64,000 bases of DNA from Salvelinus alpinus (GCF_045679555.1 NC_092115.1:35410728-35474727), one strand, 5' to 3'; shown: positions 22,953 through 35,124, counted from the first letter of the stretch. Translations and numbers: made by a program. The notes: a model not told the origin generated them from the letters alone.

Positions 22953-23289
22953 ACCAACACCATACGATAATTCTACTCGGTTATAGTCACAGCCGTGTAC
23001 AGTACCAGTCAAAAGTTTGGACACACCTACTCTTTCAAAGGTTTTTCTTTATTTTTACATTGTAGAATAAGACATCAAAACTATTAAATAACACATATGG
23101 AATCTTGTAGTTTACTTTGCCTTGATGACAGCTTTGCACACTCTTGGCATTCTCTCAACCAGCTTCACCTTCAATGCATTTCAATTAAAAGGTGTGCCTT
23201 GTTAAAAGTTAATTTGTGGAATTCCTTTCCTTCTTAATGTGTTTGAGCCAATCAGTTGTGTTGTGACAAGGTAGGGGTGGTGTACAGAA

Positions 23290-23579
23290 TGTTACGTGTG
23301 CTCCCTCTCCGGCCTCTAGGTCACCAGGCTGCTCGTTATGGCGCACACCTGTCACCAGGTTATGCGCACCTGCGCGTTATCAGCCTCACCTGGACTCCAT
23401 CACCTCCCTGATTACCTTCCCTATTTATGTCATTCCCTTTGGTTCCTTCCCCAGGCGTTATTGTTTCTGTTTCATGTCTGTGCGTTATTCGTGTTTTCTT
23501 GTTTTGTATTATGTTACGTTAATTTATTAAAACACTCACTCCCTGAACTTGCTTCCCGACTCTCAGCGCACTCGTTACA
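23290..23579 (+). repeat. Left LTR (about 290 bp)
   Basis: Begins TGTTACGTGTGCTCCC and ends CTCGTTACA, the TG...CA form of an LTR. Shares long blocks with 23933-24211 (CTCTCCGGCCTCTAGGTCAC and others). Confidence 0.9.
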
Positions 23580-23660
23580 GAATAACGCCTCACCTAAGGG
23601 AAGTATCAGGGAGTGTTTTTACCCCCGTGGGAATGACGTCAGGTCCGGGAGCCGCTACAG

Positions 23661-23821
23661 GCTCTCATGCCTCAGCCAGCTCGTCAGGCTTTCATGCCTT
23701 CGCCGGATAGCCAGGCTCACCTGCTTCCACTGGCTCGTCAGGCTCCCATGCCTCAGCCGGATGGCCAGGCTCCCCTGCATCAGCCGGTCTGTCAGGTTCC
23801 CGCGCTCCAGCCGGCGACAGG
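23661..23821 (+). repeat. 27-bp coding-phase tandem repeat inside the LTR element
   Basis: About six units of 27 bp start at 23661, 23688, 23715, 23742, 23769 and 23796. Each encodes a nine-residue Pro/Gln-rich unit of the type APMPQPDGQ in the plus frame open from 23667. It looks like a remnant of a proline-rich protein tail in the parent element, or a repeat expanded after deletion. Confidence 0.85.
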
Positions 23822-23932
23822 TATTCGCGCATCAGCAGGGATGACCGGTCCGCTCCTGATCCCCGGGATCGTCATTTTGGTCTGCGTCCTGCGGCCGGAG
23901 CCGCGCGCCGGGAAGGGGGTACCGTCACGTAT

Positions 23933-24211
23933 GCTCTCTCTCCGGCCTCTAGGTCACCTGGCTGCTCGTTATGGTGCACACCTTTCACCATCATTATGCG
24001 CACCTGCTCGTTATCAGACTCCCCTGGATGCCATCACCTCCCTGATTACCTTCCCGATATATGTCACTCCCTTTGGTTCCTTACCCAGGTGTTATTGTTT
24101 CTGTGTCATGTCTGTGTGTTCGTGTTTTTCTTGTTTTGTATTATGTTACGTTTATTTATTAAAACACTCTCTCCCTGAACTTGCTTCCCGACTCTCAAGG
24201 CACTCGTTACA
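23933..24211 (+). repeat. Right LTR (about 279 bp)
   Basis: Begins CGTCACGTATGC (the initial TG is mutated relative to the left LTR) and ends CTCGTTACA. The divergence between the two LTRs could be used to date the insertion. Confidence 0.88.
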
Positions 24212-24251
24212 CAGAAGATAACCCTATTTGGTAAAATACCAAGTCCATTTT

Positions 24252-25500
24252 ATGGCAAGAACAGCTCAAATAAGCAAAGAGAAACGACAGTCCATCATTA
24301 CTTTAAACATGAAGGTCAGTCAATTCAAGAAAATTCCAAGAACTTCGAAAGTTTCTTCAAGTGCAATCGCAAAAACCATCAAGCGCTATGATAAAACTGG
24401 CTCTCATGAGGACCGGCACAGGAAAGAAAGACCCTGTCACAGCCGTCAACAGAAGTAGACCAAAGAGCAGCGTGGTGAGGGTACATATTCCTTTATTATA
24501 TGATGCCGACAAAAACAATAAACAATCCAAAACAACCGTGAAGCTAAAGGGCTATGTGCCACAAACAAAGTTAACCTCCCAAATAATAGAACTAAAGAAC
24601 ATAGAATACCCACCCCAAATCACACCCTGACCAAACCAAATAGAGACATAAAAAGGATCTCTAAGGTCAGGGCGTGACAGACCCAGAGTTACCTCTGCTA
24701 CAGAGGATAAGTTCATTAGAGTTAACTGCACCTCAGATTGCAGCCCAAATAAATGCTTCACAGAGTTCAAGTAACAGACACATCTCAACATCAATTGTTC
24801 AGAGGAGACTGCATGATCAGGCATTCATGGTCAAATTGCTGCAAAGAAACCACTACTAAAGGACACCTATAATAAGAAGAGACTTGCTTGGGCCAAGAAA
24901 CACAAGCAATGGACATTAGACTGGTGGAAATCTGTCATTTGGTCTGGAGTCAAAATGTTAGATTTTTGGTTCCAACTGCCATGTCTTTGTGAGATGCTGA
25001 GTAGGTGAACGGATGATCTCCGCATGTGTGATTCCCACCGTGAAGCATGGAGGAGGAGGTGTGATGGTGCTTTGCTGGTGACACTGTCAGTGATTTATTT
25101 AGAATTCAAGGCACACTTAACCAGCATGGTTACCACAGCATTCTGCAGCGATACGCCACCCCATCTGGTTTGCGCACAGTGGGACTATCATTTGTTTTTC
25201 AACAGGACATTGATCCGAAACACACCTCCAGGCTGTGCAAGGGCTATTTGACCAAGGAGAGTGATGGAGTGCTGCATCAGATGACGTGGCCGCCACAATC
25301 AACAGACCTCAACCCAAATGAGACGGTTTGGGATAAGTTGGACCGCAGAGTGAAGGAAAAGCAGCCAACAAATGCTCAGAGTATGTGGGAACTCCTTCAA
25401 GACTGTTGGAAAAGCATTCCTCATGAAGCTGGTTGAGAGAATGCCAAGAGTGTGCAATGCTGTCAACACGGCAAAGGGTGGCTACTTTGAAGAATCTCAA
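24252..25500 (+). pseudogene. Tc1 transposase pseudogene interrupted by a solo LTR
   Basis: ATG at 24252 opens MARTAQISKEKRQS, followed by a helix-turn-helix with SSSAIAKTIKRYDKTGSHED. The solo LTR at 24435-24679 interrupts it just before the GRPR-like linker region. Downstream are INASQSSSNRHISTS, FQQDIDPKHTSRL (catalytic second Asp kept as QQD, next residue changed) and LNPNETVWDKLDRR (Glu kept). The first Asp block is damaged: near 24952 the sequence reads WSGV instead of WSDE. Frame breaks and this loss make it inactive. Confidence 0.87.
24435..24679 (-). mobile_element. Solo LTR with 5-bp target duplication
   Basis: A 245-bp sequence with TG...CA ends (TGTCACAGCC at left, GGCGTGACA at right), flanked by GACCC on both sides (24430-24434 and 24680-24684). 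Orientation is judged minus because the minus strand starts TGTCACGCCCTGACC and carries AATAAA-like motifs. A solo LTR normally arises by recombination between the two LTRs of a full element. Confidence 0.88.
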
Positions 25501-25680
25501 ATATAAAATATATTTTGATTTGTTTAACACTTTTTTGGTTACTACATGATTCCATATGTGTTATTTCATCATTTTAAATGTCTTCACTATTATTATACAA
25601 TGTAGAAAATAGTAAAAATAACAAAAAACCCTTGAGTGAGTAGGTGAGTAGGTGTGTCCAAACTTTTGACTGGTACTGTA

Positions 25681-27619
25681 TATTCCTCCTCAAGCCGTTA
25701 CCACGACGGCCCTCAAAGAACTACATATCCTGAGGCCGCATTTATTGTAGTTGGGGATTTTAACAAAGCAGATTTGAGGAAACGCTACCGAAGTTGTACC
25801 AACACATTGACTGTAGCACGCGTGAAGAACATTGGACCACTGCTACTCAACTTTTCGAAATGCCTACAAGGCCTTCCCCCGCCCTCTGATCACGACTCCA
25901 TTTTGCTCCTCCCTTCCTATAGACAGAAACTCAAACAGGAAGTACCCGTGCTAAGGTCTATTCAACGCTGGTCTGACCAATCGGAAACCATGCTTCAAGA
26001 TTGTTTTGATCACGCGGACTGGGATATGTTCCGGGTAGAATAACATCGACGAATACGGAGACTGAGTTCATCAGGAAGTGTATAGGAGATGTTGTACCCA
26101 CTGTGAATATTAAAACCTACCCTAACCAGTAACCGTGGATAGATGGCAGCATTCGTGCAAAACTGAAAGAGCGAACCACCGCATTTAACCATGGCAAGGT
26201 GACTGGGAATATGGCCGAATACAAACAGTGTAGTTATTGCCTCCGTAAGGCAATCAAACAGGCAAAACGTCAGTACAGAGAAAAAGTTGAGTCGCAATTC
26301 AACGGCTCAGACACGAGACGTATGTGGCAGGGTCTACAGACAATGATGGACTACAAAGGGAAAACCAGCCACGTCGCGGACACCGACATTTTGCTTCCGG
26401 ACAAGCTAAACACCTTCTTTGCCCGCTTTGAGGATAACAGTGCCACCGATGCGGCCTGCTACCAAGGACTGTGTGCTCTCCTTCTCCGTGGCCGACATGA
26501 GTAAGATATTTAAGCGTGTTAACCCTCGCAAAGCTGGCTGGAGTGTTAACGGACATATTCAATCTCTCCCTATCCCAGTCTGCTGTCCCCACTTGTTTCA
26601 AGATGTCCACTATTGTTCCTGTACCCAAGAAAGCAAAGGTAACTGAACTAAATGACTATAGCCCCGTAGAAATCACTTCTGTCATCCTGAGAGGATAGTT
26701 AAGAATCTTATCACCTCTATCTTACCTGACACCCTAAACCCACTTAAAATTGCTTACCGCCCCAATAGATCCACAGACGATGCAATCACCATCGCACTGC
26801 ACACTGCCCTATCCCATCTGGACAAGAGGAATACCTATGTAAGAATGCTGTTCATTGACTATAGCTCAGCATTCAACACCATAGTACCCTCCAAGCTCAT
26901 CATTGAGCTAGGGCCCTGGCTCTGAACCCGCCCCGTGCAACTGGGTCCTGGTCTTCCTGACGGCCCGTCCTCAGGTGGTGAAAGTAGGAAACAACACCTC
27001 CACTTCGCTGATCCTCAATACAGGGGCCCCACAAGGGTGCATGCTCAGCCCCCTCCTGTATATGCCCTTTTCACCCATGACTGCGTTGCCACACAAGCCT
27101 CCAACTCAATCATCACGTTTGCAGTCGACACAACAGTAGTAGTCCTGATTACCAACAATGACGAGACAGCCTACAGGGAGGAGGTGAGGACCCTGGGAGA
27201 GTGGTGCCAGGAAAAAACCTCTCACTCAACGTCAACAAAACAAAGGAGCTGATCGTGGACTTCAGGACACAGCAGAGGGAGCACTCCCCTATCCACATCT
27301 ACGGGACCGCAGTGGAGAAGGTGGAAAGCTTTATGTTCCTCGGCGTACACATCACTGACGATCTGAAATGGTCCACCCACACAGACAGTGTGGTGAAGAA
27401 GGCGCAACAACGCCTTTCAACCTCAGGAGGCTTGGCCCCTAAAACCCTCACAAACTTTTACAGATGCACAATTGAGAGCATCCTGTCGGGCTGTATCACC
27501 CGGGGGCGGCCTGTTCCCCCTGCTATCAGCCAGAAGGCGAGGTCAGTACAGGTACATCAAAGCTGGGACAGAGAGACTGAAAAACAGCTTCTATCTCAAG
27601 GCCATCAGACTGTTAAATA
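25681..27619 (+). pseudogene. LINE ORF2 remnant: endonuclease C-terminal part and reverse transcriptase
   Basis: In broken frames: endonuclease VVGDFN (about 25750) and SDHDSILL (about 25885); then WSDQSETMLQDCFDHADWD; a linker with WQGLQTMMDYKGK near 26325; RT motifs including [15 protein letters not shown] near 26855, NTGAPQGCMLSPLL near 27020, and a catalytic box reading FAVDTTVV near 27118 where active relatives have FADD, so one catalytic Asp is lost; then FLGVHITDDLKWSTHTDSV and the C-terminal YRCTIESILSGCI. Several frameshifts separate these. Non-functional. Confidence 0.85.
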
Positions 27620-27979
27620 GCCATCACTAACTGGCTTCCACCGGGTTACGCTACCCTGCACCTTAGAGGCTGCTGCCCTATATACATAGATTTGGAATCA
27701 CTGGCCACTTTAATAATGGAACACTGGTCACTTTAATACGGTTTAAATAATGTTTACATACTGCTTTACTCATTTCATATGTGTATATATTGTATTCTAT
27801 TCTACTGTATTTTAGTCAATGCCACTCCGACATTGCTCGATCTAATATTTATATATTTCTTAATTCCATTCTTTTACTTTTAGATTTGTGTGTATTGTTG
27901 TAAATTGTTAGATACTACTGCACTGTTGGAGCTAGGAACACAAGCATTTTGCTACACCCGCAATAACATCTGCTAAATA

Positions 27980-29569
27980 CAGTGGGGCAAAAAAGTATTT
28001 AGTCAGCCACCAATTGTGCAAGTTCTCCCACTTAAAAAGATGAGAGGCCTGTAATTTTCATCATAGGTACACTTCAACTATGACAGACAAAATGAGAAAA
28101 AGAAATCCAGAAAATCACATTGTAGGATTTTTTATGAATTTATTTGCAAATTATGGTGGAAAATAAGTATTTGGTCAATAACAAAAGTTTATCTCAATAC
28201 TTTGTTATATACCCTTTGTTGGCAATGACAGAGGTCAAACGTTTTCTGTAAGTCTTCACACACTGTTGCTGGTATTTTGGCCCATTCCTCCATGCAGATC
28301 TCCTCTAGAGCAGTGATGTTTTGGGGCTGTTGCTGGGCAACACGGACTTTCAACTCCCTCCAAAGATTTTCTATGGGGTTGAGATCTGGAGACTGGCTAG
28401 GCCACTCCAGGACTTTGAAATGCTTCTTACGAAGCCACTCCTTCGTTGCCCGGGCGGTGTGTTTGGGATCATTGTCATGCTGAAAGACCCAGCCACGTTT
28501 CATCTTCAATGACCTTGCTGATGGAAGGAGGTTTTCACTCAAAATCTCATGATACATGGCCCCATTCATTCTTTCCTTTACACGGATCAGTCGTCCTGGT
28601 CCCTTTGCAGAAAAACAGCCCCAAAGCATGATGTTTCCACCCCCATGCTTCACAGTAGGTATGGCGTTCTTTGGATGCAACTCAGCATTCTTTGTCCTCC
28701 AAACACGACGAGTTGAGTTTTTACCAAAAAGTTATATTTTGGTTTCATCTGACCATATGACATTCTCCCAATCTTCTTCTGGATCATCCAAATGCTCTCT
28801 AGCAAACTTCAGACGGGCCTGGACATGTACTGGCTTAAGCAGGGGGACACGTCTGGCACTGCAGGATGAGTCCCTGGCGGCGTAGTGTGTTACTGATGGT
28901 AGGCTTTGTTACTTTGGTCCCAGCTCTCTGCAGGTCATTCACTAGGTCCCCCCGTGTGGTTCTGGGATTTTTGCTCACCGTTCTTGTGATCATTTTGACC
29001 CCACGGGGTGAGATCTTGCGTGGAGCCCCAGATCGAGGGAGATTATCAGTGGTCTTGTATGTCTTCCATTTCCTAATAATTGCTCCCACAGTTGATTTCT
29101 TCAAACCAAGCTGCTTACCTATTGCAGATTCAGTCTTCCCAGCCTGGTGCAGGTCTACAATTTTGTTTCTGGTGTCCTTTGACAGCTCTTTGGTCTTGGC
29201 CATAGTGGAGTTTGGAGTGTGACTGTTTGAGGTTGTGGACAGGTGTCTTTTATACTGATAACAAGTTCAAACAGGTGCCATTAATACAGGTAACGAGTGG
29301 AGGACAGAGGAGCCTCTTAAAGAAGAAGTTACAGGTCTGTGAGAGCCAGAAATCTTGCTTGTTTGTAGGTGACCAAATACTTATTTTCCACCATAATTTG
29401 CAAATAAATTCATTAAAAATCCTACAATGTGATTTTCTGGATTTTTTTCCCTCATTTTGTCTGTCATAGTTGAAGTGTACCTATGATGAAAATTACAGGC
29501 CTCTCTGATCGTTTGAAGTGGGAGAACTTGCACAATTGGTGGCTGACTAAATACTTTTTTGCCCCACTG
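27980..29569 (-). mobile_element. Tc1-like element inserted in the LINE 3' region
   Basis: Ends CAGTGGGGCAAAAAAGTATT and AATACTTTTTTGCCCCACTG with TA at 27978-27979 and 29570-29571. Long inverted repeats continue inward (CAGAAAATCACATTGTAGGA and its complement). Related to the intact element at 4952-6557 but with distinct ends. Confidence 0.94.
28189..29203 (-). pseudogene. Tc1 transposase pseudogene with two visible lesions
   Basis: The N-terminal part (29203 to about 28866) starts [14 protein letters not shown] and includes both helix-turn-helix segments; the C-terminal part (28680 to 28189) holds [27 protein letters not shown] and [10 protein letters not shown], so the second Asp and the Glu remain. 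Two breaks separate them: a small deletion causing a frameshift near 28866, and a TAA stop at 28734-28732 replacing Glu in the TKIELFG motif. Otherwise close to the intact copy at 5168-6190 in length and layout. Confidence 0.9.
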
Positions 29570-29605
29570 TATGTGTATGTGACCAATAAAATTGTAATCT
29601 CTTTC

Positions 29606-31132
29606 TGTTTTTTTCTCTCTCTTAATTATTAAGAGCACCTTAAGTCTGTAACACTTTACATTAAGTTGTAATTACAGAATTACTAAAGGAGAAAAAATGT
29701 ACTTCATGTAAAGTCTGACCTAAAAGCGCAATCCAAACCAGTTCAGAGGGAAATTCCTAAGATTACCCTGAGAGAGCTACCCCTTTCTCATGAGGGTCTA
29801 TGTGTATATGTGTCATCCAGCAACTAGCTCTCACAGTCTCACGTCAGAATTAGACGTTAATTTATTTTTCCAAACGTCAAATTTCGAAGTTGTCGAAAAA
29901 GTGTTGAAGGTGAAGTTTAAGTATTAACTCTGGAATTTTAAGGTCAGGGTTAAGTTTAGGCATTAACTCAAAAATCTTAAGGTTCGGTATTAACTCAGAA
30001 TGGTTAAGGTAACGGTTGAGGTTTGGAATAGGCTTAAAACATCGCTGGATTCAAACTTGCAACCTTTGGAATCAGAGGCAAATGCCCATCCGCCATCCCC
30101 ATCACCCTGGCTAATCCAAAACCTACTTGAAGGATAACAGAGCTCATTGTTGCCCTTAGTGGCCGATTTCCACATCTCCCTACGCCCTCAGACATGGATG
30201 GACGTCGAATACTGACTTGTATCATGAGTGACTTGGCTGCATCTAGAATATGAACGGAGGTGAACCACAGGGAGATCTTTAGCTGGTAGCTACTGATAAG
30301 ACCCTCTTTTTCCCATTACATTACTGTAGCCGCTCACACAGTGGAAGTGCTGCTCTCCCTCCTCACACCCTCCCTCTTATCTTAATCCTTCATCAACACA
30401 ACTACTAATCTGAACACGGGCTAATTTTGATATATCTTTTTTTGTCTCCTCAGGGCATAAGACTCTCACACCCTGGGTGAGGAATAACATATCAAATCTT
30501 TAAAAGGCCATTTAAACGACTTATCTTATTTCTCATGTTACAGAAAGGGTTTCGTTGCTATGGCTGTTAGGGATTTACAAAATGTTCTGCAGTCATGATG
30601 GGCTGTGTTTTTCCATGCTCATGCCACGGTGAAGTGTTAAAGATGAAGGTCTTGTTGGGTTTTTCCATGTGGCTGCTGACCTAGGGTGCAGCGTTCTGGA
30701 AGTGTGTGTGTGTGTGTGTTCTAGGCATGCATACAAAGTGTGTCCTTCTCCAAGCAAGCCCAACTAAGGCAAGCGACAATAACACCCCCTGATACTAGCT
30801 TGACAGGCATTTTAATTGCCATACCCTGCATTAGCTCAAAATATTGTACTCGTTGAAAAACAAAAAGATACAAACTTTCCCAGCACTAGTATTAACAAAA
30901 AACCTCAACAGTCCTGACTCAATACTGAAGAAAGTATCTGACGTTGATTCATGCCAAGTAAGATAATGGATTTACAAAAAAGAATAAACAATTGCATCGT
31001 TTAAGATATTTCACCCTCACCCCTTTCCTGGCTCATCTCTTTTTCATTTCTCATCCTCCTCTTTTTTTATTACCCCCATTATTACCATCATACTACAATA
31101 TCCCTCCATTCCCATCTTGTTGCTGTAAACTA
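29606..31132. other. Non-coding DNA with unclassified repeat
   Basis: 29840-30240 has the look of a dispersed salmonid repeat (GTTAAG/GGTTAAGG-rich, followed on the minus strand by a tRNA-like GGTTGCAAGTTTGAATCC at about 30047-30064). The rest shows nothing recognisable. No gene. Confidence 0.45.
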
Positions 31133-32660
31133 GTCAGGTTCAAAGTTATTGGCACCCTTGATAAAGGTGAGCAAAAAAGACTGTATAAAATAAATAATTC
31201 AAATACTGAGCTAAATTATATTATGTTATACTAATACAATTGCTCAGAGAAAGAGATTTTTGTTTAACAAGTAATAAAACCAATTGTCAAAAAGATACAT
31301 TATTGGCACCCCTGTTTCTGCACCCTCAACTTGCGAGGATAACCGCACTGAGCCTTTTTCTAAAATGTTTTATGAGATTGGGGAACACTCTGGGAGGGAT
31401 CTTAGACCATTCCTCCATACAGAATCTTTCCAGATCCTTGATATCCTTTGTCTGTGCTTATGGACTGCCTTCTTCAATTCAAACCACAGGTTTTCAATGG
31501 GGTTCAAGTCAGGAGACTGAGATGGTCAATGCAAAATGTAGGATTATGGATTTTGATGTGTGCTTCGGGTTATAGTCTTGCTGGAAGATCCACTTGCGGA
31601 CAAGTTTCAGCCTCCTGGCTGAGGCAACCATGTTTCTGGTTAAAAGGTCCTGCTACATGGTAGAGTTCATGATGCCCTTGACCTCAACAAGGACCCCAGG
31701 ACCAGTGGAAACAAAACCGCACCATAATATAAAAAAATCCCCCACCATATTTTACAGTAGGTATTAGGTTGTTTTCTGCATATGCATCCTTCTTTTGAGG
31801 CCAAACCCACCAGTGGTGTACATGGCCAAAGAGCTCTATTTTCGTGTCATCTGACCATAACACCGGTTCCAATCCAAGTGTCAACGACGTTTAGCAACCT
31901 TCAGGCATTTACATGTTTTTGTTGCACTCAATAAAGTAATTTTTTCTGGCAACCCTTCCAAAGAGCCTATTGGCATGGAGGTGGCGTCTATTTGTAGATT
32001 TTGAGACATGGTGACCCGAAGATGCGACCACGTACTGTAATTCTCCAAATTCAGCCCTTGGATTTTTGTTTGCCTCCCAAACCATCTTCCTCACTGTCCA
32101 TGGGGACAAGAAACACTTGCATCCAATACCAGGCATGTTTACCACTGTTCCAGTGTTGCCTTAATAGTTGTAGGTGGTATATTTCATTATTTTGCCATTT
32201 TTTGCACCTATTACCTGATTTATGAAGGTCAACAACCATTTATCATTTTACGTTTGTGAGCTCTTCGCCTTTTCTATGGTGACCAATGACAACGACGGAT
32301 TTTACATGCGTGTTCCTCATTTTTACACCCCAGTCAAACAGGAAGCCATGGAAGGCAACAATACAGTTCCTTGAGCTGAGATTAACTTAAAGTAGAACGT
32401 TAATGCAGATTTTATTTTGTTTGATTTTATTTCGAAGAATCTTTAGGTGTGCCAATAATTATGACACCTTCAGCATATTTTTGAGGGGAAAAACATATTA
32501 CTTGTTAAACAAAATATATTTCTCTGAGCAATTGTATTAGTATAGAATATAATTTACTCATTTGCTTGAGCACACAATATAGTTCAGTATTTGAATAATT
32601 TATTTTATAGTCATTTTTGCTCATCTTTATCAAGGGTGCCAATCATTTTGGACAAGGCTG
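31133..32660 (-). mobile_element. Degenerate Tc1-like element, fourth family
   Basis: Left end GTTCAAAGTTATTGGCACCC and right end GGGTGCCAATCATTTTGGAC are related inverted termini; TA flanks are present at 31131-31132 and 32661-32662. The left terminus has diverged. Minus-strand transposase remains lie inside. Same broad type as the nested element at 59097-60589. Confidence 0.82.
31380..32240 (-). pseudogene. Tc1 transposase pseudogene, heavily decayed
   Basis: Minus-strand fragments: VVDLHKSGN near 32235 (helix-turn-helix), VSKSTNRRHLHANRLFGRVARK near 31985, WSDDTKIELFGH near 31850 (first Asp kept), IPTVKYGGG near 31760. Multiple stops and shifts. No continuous frame longer than about 80 residues. 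Confidence 0.75.
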
Positions 32661-33165
32661 TATTGTCTGCACCTCATAACCCTTCAGGAGTAGTGCTGGT
32701 AATAATTTATGGTGCTCTAACACTTGGCATGTTTTTCCTTAATCAACTCTAAAGTAATAGCAGAGTCATGTGCATTGCGGCTCACAATGAGGTGCCAAAG
32801 CACTTCATCTGTAGGAAGCTTCACACAAACACAGGAAGTCCAGTGTTTCACGGCAACGGAGGGGGTAGTAGGAGTCGGAGCCATAGCCCACGTCTCTCTC
32901 TCTCTCTCTTTCCCAGCTGATGGGCAGCTCAGATTAATGGTCGGTGGCTAAAGGACCTGCAGTTCAGAGACAGAATCTAACCTAAGGCATCTGAGCCTAA
33001 GATCTGCAGTGCACACTGGTTTCATTTTACATCATTGTATGGCATTGCACAGTAGTGTTCTGCTACTGGGGTTAGGAAGTAATAAAACAAATGGGCAGCA
33101 TGGGCTTGGATCAGTGTCAAGAGTTACTCAAAATCAGCACACAATTACAGAAGTTACTATAGCTA

Positions 33166-33223
33166 GGGCCAGGAGTTTTCCTGACCATTTGACCTTACCA
33201 GAAAGTGAAAAACTCCTGGCCCC
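33166..33223. repeat. Short hairpin
   Basis: GGGCCAGGAGTTTTC and GAAAAACTCCTGGCCCC are inverted copies around a 26-base loop. Possibly part of a small dispersed repeat. Confidence 0.75.
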
Positions 33224-34195
33224 AATTATAGGTATTCATCATTAAATGTCATCCCCTAATATTCCTCTGCAACTATTATTCAATAGTCAGTCTAAAACTC
33301 CATTGGGATGTGTATTAGTAGGACAGTGTGGTTGACTCACCAGAGATCAGAGTAATATCAATCACCCCAATGCTTTTGACTGCTTGTCTTCTCGGGAAAG
33401 AATGTTCAACTTGACACTACGAGCAGCCCTCATCTACTCCTCAATTGCAGGAGTTGGTTAGGATTCTTTCAGCAAGAATCCGACATGGGAGCCTGTGTGT
33501 GTTTAAAATGAACACAGTGAGATTAGAAGAGCCACAGGGACATCCAGTGGTGAGTAGAGGCCTTTTCATCATAAACTGTCTAAATAACACAGCTTCCTGG
33601 ATGGCGTTTTAGGGAACTATCTTTCATAATCGAAAGGCAAAAACGCTAATACCACGCAGGGGGGTTCCTACTACACATTGGTGATTGGTGAACGCAGACT
33701 CAGTGAAATTAGCACTATTTTGTATTGGTGTATAACTGCAGTATTGTGATTTAGTCTAAAAATGTCCTAACCTGACTACTAAATCAGAATAAACCATGTA
33801 AAGCAGACAGATGGCGCAAATGTTGAAGAAATGCAGAATTGCATACTTTGGAAATACTGCAGGTTCTATTCAAGGGGCCAGGGTTCTGGTCTAGAAGCAC
33901 TGTTTCAACTGCTCCTACAGTGTTGCTTCGGTACTGCACTTTAACTGACGCCCGGCCCAAAAAGACAACTTCCATAGACGGCCACATAGAGAAGTCAGAT
34001 TTGAAAACTCCTAATAAGACACTTTAGTCATCACCTTTGTGCACAAAACATCCATTGAATTATTCAAATAACGGTTGCTGAGGCCAATTTTTTCCCCGTC
34101 CTCACAGCCGAAGATATGATCATTTTATTTTCATCCAATGACTTCTCCCTGTGAGCACTGAGTGCGCATGTGATGTTGGTCCATGTAAACGGATG

Positions 34196-34490
34196 CAACC
34201 GAATATTATGGATATACTGACAAGATGTCCCTTCACCTTAACAACGGAAGTCGTTGTCCACAAAGCGGCACGACGGGCTGTCTTGCTCCCACCTATCCTT
34301 TCTCTGGATTGGTGAATACATCTCATTATTGTAATAATTTTTTAATATTCGATAAAGGTTGTTGACGTCAACCGCCTGTATTCAATGAAGAGAGATGCGA
34401 TGCTTACTAGCCTAATGTCATGAATGTGCATAGCCATCTCGAGACAACTCCGATACTGTGTTTTTTCTAAAAGTTGCCGGGATGTCACGG
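34196..34490 (+). repeat. Dispersed repeat, copy in direct orientation
   Basis: Shares blocks with the complement of about 52120-52410: GCATAGCCATCTCGAGACAA, GTTGTTGACGTC, and the CAAAGCGGCA/TATCCTTTCT region. Non-coding. Family unknown to me. Confidence 0.75.
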
Positions 34491-35124
34491 GTCCTATCAG
34501 TACACTCGTAACAACTTTTAAGCATTACGACACTATTCGATCAAATAAACCTCTCTCATTGACCTTCATACAAAAACTCCTTGCTAGGTGGGCGAAGCAA
34601 TGACACAACCCCGATATACCCAGAGAATGATAGAGGCCTCTAGTGGCCAAGAGTCTGTTATAGCAGGGGCAGCGCCATTGAAGGCTTCCACCATTTTAAA
34701 GTAGTCAACTGGGTTGAGATTCCTACGGGTTGTAGCCTCAATGGCTCTGCCCATTCTGTCGCAGAAGCTATGGCACAGATATAAAGATCAGTCCTCTATC
34801 TTTCTCTATGTTTATACCGCAGCGGTTCCATTGCTCAAAAAAATGCGCAGCCCACTTATTTTCAATATCAAGGTCTGTTGTTTTACAGATTCAATGTAGG
34901 TATTTTAGAGACTTCCATGCAGTAAATGTTCAATATTAATGCTTTGAAGTCTTGGTAGCCTAGGGGATTAGGGTAGAATGTATAGGTTATTTAACCAATT
35001 ACTTCCACAATATGACACCAAAGCACACTATAGTTTCCCCCAAAAATAGTTTTCAGTGAAACATTCCCGTCTTTGCCTGCAAGTTTTTGTATCTTTGCGT
35101 ATGTTACCCTGCCCTTTGCTTTCG

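Larger units (their letters stand above)
23290..24211 (+). mobile_element. Short LTR retrotransposon, internally deleted, Ty3/gypsy-like
   Basis: Two related LTRs (23290-23579 and 23933-24211) flank only about 350 bp of internal DNA. The host 5-mer CAGAA is duplicated exactly at 23285-23289 and 24212-24216. A purine-rich GGGAAGGGGG precedes the right LTR, as a polypurine tract should. No primer-binding site was recognised after the left LTR. No gag, protease, RT or integrase domain remains. The gypsy-like label rests on the 5-bp duplication and on resemblance to salmonid elements I remember. Confidence 0.88.
23000..25678 (+). mobile_element. Tc1-like element, third family, holding two LTR insertions
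   Basis: Ends CAGTACCAGTCAAAAGTTTG and CAAACTTTTGACTGGTACTG are complements, each flanked by TA (22998-22999 and 25679-25680). Removing the nested LTR element (23290-24211 plus one duplication) and solo LTR (24435-24679 plus one duplication) leaves about 1.5 kb, a normal Tc1 length. Confidence 0.93.
22953..29605 (+). mobile_element. LINE (CR1/Rex1-like non-LTR retrotransposon) split by two Tc1 elements
   Basis: The LINE is seen as endonuclease fragments, a decayed reverse transcriptase, and a 3' end reading ACCAATAAAATT at 29582-29593. It is split by a Tc1 at 23000-25678: the bases before that element encode VIVTAV and the bases after it continue YIPPQA, restoring one endonuclease motif when the Tc1 and one TA are removed. 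A second Tc1 (27980-29569) splits the 3' part. The left limit is uncertain because 22953-22999 is degenerate. The clade name is a judgement from the RT motifs. Confidence 0.8.
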
